From contig CAKXIK010000012.1 of assembly GCA_934875675.1 (NCBI GenBank), positions 26,148 through 60,966 on the forward strand: a stretch of DNA of 34,819 bases. The letters run 5' to 3'. Below are positions 33,265 to 34,819 of this stretch, one piece after another. The notes below the pieces were generated by a model. That model was not told where the DNA came from. It did not search any database and saw only the letters and a program-made list of their open reading frames with translations. Position 1 is the stretch's first letter; the number at the start of each line of letters is the position of its first letter. The stretch is from an uncultured bacterium. GTDB lineage: Bacteria; Bacillota; Clostridia; Oscillospirales; Acutalibacteraceae. Position numbers and translations under genes: made by a program.

Positions 33265-33443
33265 GAAAAGTAACAAAAATGTAACTATTTGAAATTTTGA
33301 TATTCCAGTTAGTCTCAATTTTTTTAAATTTTGCTTTGGTCTGTTCCGTCGCAAAATTTAATGCAGAAAACCATTACAAATTGTTTATTGAAAATACTGT
33401 GAACCCAAAATACTTTTTTTACAACGGATTTGACGAAAAGCTA

Positions 33444-33472
33444 TTCCATTTGCTGTCAAAGCCAATTATAAT
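33444..33472 (+). promoter_or_regulatory. Possible promoter of the aminotransferase gene
   Basis: Perfect TATAAT (33467-33472) with a weak TTCCAT (33444-33449) at 17 bases. The predicted start near 33479 would place the GTAAC hairpin (33486-33507) at the very 5' end of the transcript. Confidence 0.4.
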
Positions 33473-33485
33473 AACGTCAGAAGGC

Positions 33486-33507
33486 AAAGTAACAGAACAG
33501 TTACTTT
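33486..33507. promoter_or_regulatory. AAAGTAAC/GTTACTTT dyad before the aminotransferase gene
   Basis: A perfect 8-bp inverted repeat (33486-33493 and 33500-33507) around AGAACA. The half site AAAGTAAC also occurs at 33267-33274 beside the lipoprotein promoter, which fits an operator better than a terminator, as there is no long T run. Confidence 0.5.
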
Positions 33508-33569
33508 TCACAGGCAAGGAAGCAGCGCGGCTTATGCACTGCTTTTACACCGAAAGGAGCGAATTTATT

Positions 33570-34742
33570 GTGGATTACAAAAAGATTTTAACCCAAAAAG
33601 TACAAGATATAAAACCGTCCGGCATTCGCCGTTTCTTTGATCTGGCGAATCAAATGGACGATGTCATTTCCCTCGGAATCGGTGAGCCCGATTTTCCAAC
33701 ACCTGCTCATATCAGCAACGCAGGAATTTCATCCATTCAGCAGGGTAAAACCTTTTATTCGCCAAACCGCGGTTTTTTGGAGCTGCGCGAGCAGGTTTCC
33801 AAATATTTTTCCCGCCGTTTCAATGTAGAATACGACCCCAAAAAAGAAATTTTGATGACCGCCGGCGGTTCAGAGGCAATTGACGCCTGCATTCGGTCGG
33901 TTGTCGCTCCAGGCGACGAAGTAATTATTCCCGAGCCATGCTTTGTCTGCTATGATCCGCTTACCCGGCTTGCGGAAGGTGTTCCCGTCACAATTCAGAC
34001 CAATGCCGAGGATGGTTTTCGTTTGACTGCCGAGGCGTTGCGCAATGCGATTACCCCGAAAACCAAGCTTCTGATTCTTTCTTACCCCAATAACCCCACC
34101 GGAGCCGTGATGCGCCGCGAGAATCTGGAAGCAATTGCGGAGGTTCTGCGTGGAACCGATATCATGGTGCTTTCGGATGAGATTTATGCAGAGCTGACCT
34201 ACGGCAGTGAGCGTCATGTATCCTTTGCCGCCATTGACGGAATGCGGGAGCGTTCGGTAATCGTAAGCGGATTTTCCAAGGCCTTTTCCATGACCGGTTG
34301 GCGTCTTGGTTATGCACTCGGTCCTGCAGATGTTATTGGCGCTATGACAAAGATTCATCAGTTTGGCATCATGTGTGCATCCTCTGTGGCACAAAACGCC
34401 GCAATTGAAGCCATGAAAAACGGAGAAGACGATATTGAAGCAATGCGTGCGGAATACGACAAGCGCCGCAACTATATTGTGAATCGCTGTGCGGAGCTCG
34501 GAATGCCGTGCTTTGCACCGGAAGGCGCATTTTACGTTTTTCCCGACATCCGTAGCTTCGGGCTTTCGTCCGAGGATTTCTGTGCACGTCTGCTCAACGA
34601 ATTTCATGTAGCTATTATACCGGGCTCGGCATTCGGTGCCGGTGGCGAAGGATTCGCTCGTGTTTCTTACTCTTACTCGCTTGACCACATCGAAAAGGCG
34701 TTCGACCGCATTGCAAAATTCGTTTCGTCACTTAAAAAATAA
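33570..34742 (+). CDS. PLP-dependent aminotransferase class I/II (AspB/PatA-like)
   Basis: Fold-type I aminotransferase of 390 residues, probably acting on aspartate, aromatic or branched amino acids; the exact substrate is open. Motifs are AGGSEAI near residue 100, YPNNPTG with Asn175, SDEIY with Asp203 and Tyr206, SGFSKAFSMTGWRLGY with the PLP lysine Lys237 and Arg245, and GEGFARVSYSYS with the substrate-carboxylate Arg. I chose GTG at 33570 because AAAGGAG lies 10 bases upstream and the product matches the family length; the longer frame to 33297 is rejected. It appears to be a monocistronic unit within the window. Confidence 0.94.
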   Translation: MDYKKILTQKVQDIKPSGIRRFFDLANQMDDVISLGIGEPDFPTPAHISNAGISSIQQGKTFYSPNRGFLELREQVSKYFSRRFNVEYDPKKEILMTAGGSEAIDACIRSVVAPGDEVIIPEPCFVCYDPLTRLAEGVPVTIQTNAEDGFRLTAEALRNAITPKTKLLILSYPNNPTGAVMRRENLEAIAEVLRGTDIMVLSDEIYAELTYGSERHVSFAAIDGMRERSVIVSGFSKAFSMTGWRLGYALGPADVIGAMTKIHQFGIMCASSVAQNAAIEAMKNGEDDIEAMRAEYDKRRNYIVNRCAELGMPCFAPEGAFYVFPDIRSFGLSSEDFCARLLNEFHVAIIPGSAFGAGGEGFARVSYSYSLDHIEKAFDRIAKFVSSLKK

Positions 34743-34779
34743 TGGTTAATTGTAAAATGAAATTGAACACATAAAAATG

Positions 34780-34808
34780 TCCACAGTGAATGGGATATCT
34801 GTTAGAAT
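34780..34808 (+). promoter_or_regulatory. Possible promoter at the right edge
   Basis: TCCACA (34780-34785), 17-base spacer, TAGAAT (34803-34808) with TGT before the -10 (extended -10). It points to a plus-strand gene beyond the window. No terminator for the aminotransferase gene was recognised in this 77-base stretch. Confidence 0.35.
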
Positions 34809-34819
34809 AAAGTTACCAC

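Larger units (their letters stand above)
33182..33569. other. 388-base region between divergent lipoprotein and aminotransferase genes
   Basis: It holds the lipoprotein promoter, GTAAC repeats (33270-33274, 33281-33285), a weak aminotransferase promoter (33444-33472) and a GTAAC-based hairpin (33486-33507). A frame continuous with the aminotransferase is open back to 33297, but it starts without a ribosome binding site, crosses these signals and resembles no aminotransferase extension. Confidence 0.7.

Noticed and set aside
33297..33569. In-frame N-terminal extension of 91 residues on the aminotransferase
   Set aside because: It has no ribosome binding site, contains a promoter-like TATAAT and a dyad, and the remaining 390 residues already match the full family length with a good site before the GTG at 33570.

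Overview
The window looks like a chromosomal segment of a low-to-medium GC Gram-positive bacterium, most likely a clostridial lineage near Oscillospiraceae/Ruminococcaceae. The reasons are the Firmicutes-type long S12, strong GGAGG ribosome binding sites, sigma-A-like promoters, an FtsEX plus M23 hydrolase operon, a DUF2975/YozG-type pair, and a DUF-like pair of tiny proteins with a YF..LP motif. The taxonomic placement is inference. No mobile element, CRISPR array, tRNA or rRNA gene was found.

Layout. (1) 1-4363: a partial MATE efflux pump whose leader RNA carries a terminator, a dCMP deaminase, then divergently cytidine deaminase, RsmA/KsgA and a small membrane protein, ending at a strong bidirectional terminator facing a TspO-like protein. 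(2) 4519-7359: an amidohydrolase of the YtcJ type and the azlCD branched-chain amino acid exporter. (3) 7538-10508: a class II aldolase and a NagB-like sugar-phosphate isomerase with an altered active site, transcribed divergently from a PocR-domain AraC regulator; this looks like a small inducible sugar-phosphate pathway of unknown substrate. (4) 10661-22908: rpoB-rpoC-rpsL-rpsG-fusA-tuf on the minus strand, the core transcription/translation cluster, with separate strong promoters before rpoB, rpsL and tuf; the rplKAJL genes and the L7Ae-like gene usual in Firmicutes are not at their customary places. (5) 23288-24062: DUF2975 membrane protein and a small XRE regulator. (6) 24324-31080: an envelope block on the minus strand, PrsA-like foldase, PucR/CdaR-type regulator, ftsE-ftsX, an M23 peptidoglycan hydrolase activator and an S41 processing protease. 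(7) 31355-34819: two tiny paralogous ORFs, a lipoprotein of unknown function, and a PLP aminotransferase.

The most interesting signals are regulatory. They are an attenuator-like leader ahead of the MATE gene, a dyad over the rpoB promoter together with a candidate short antisense RNA, a promoter for the rpsL operon embedded in the end of rpoC, and a repeated GTAAC motif between the lipoprotein and aminotransferase genes. The most interesting protein is the NagB-like isomerase, in which the position of the catalytic Asp141 of NagB is Met. All of these are sequence-reading inferences; no searches or folding calculations were run.
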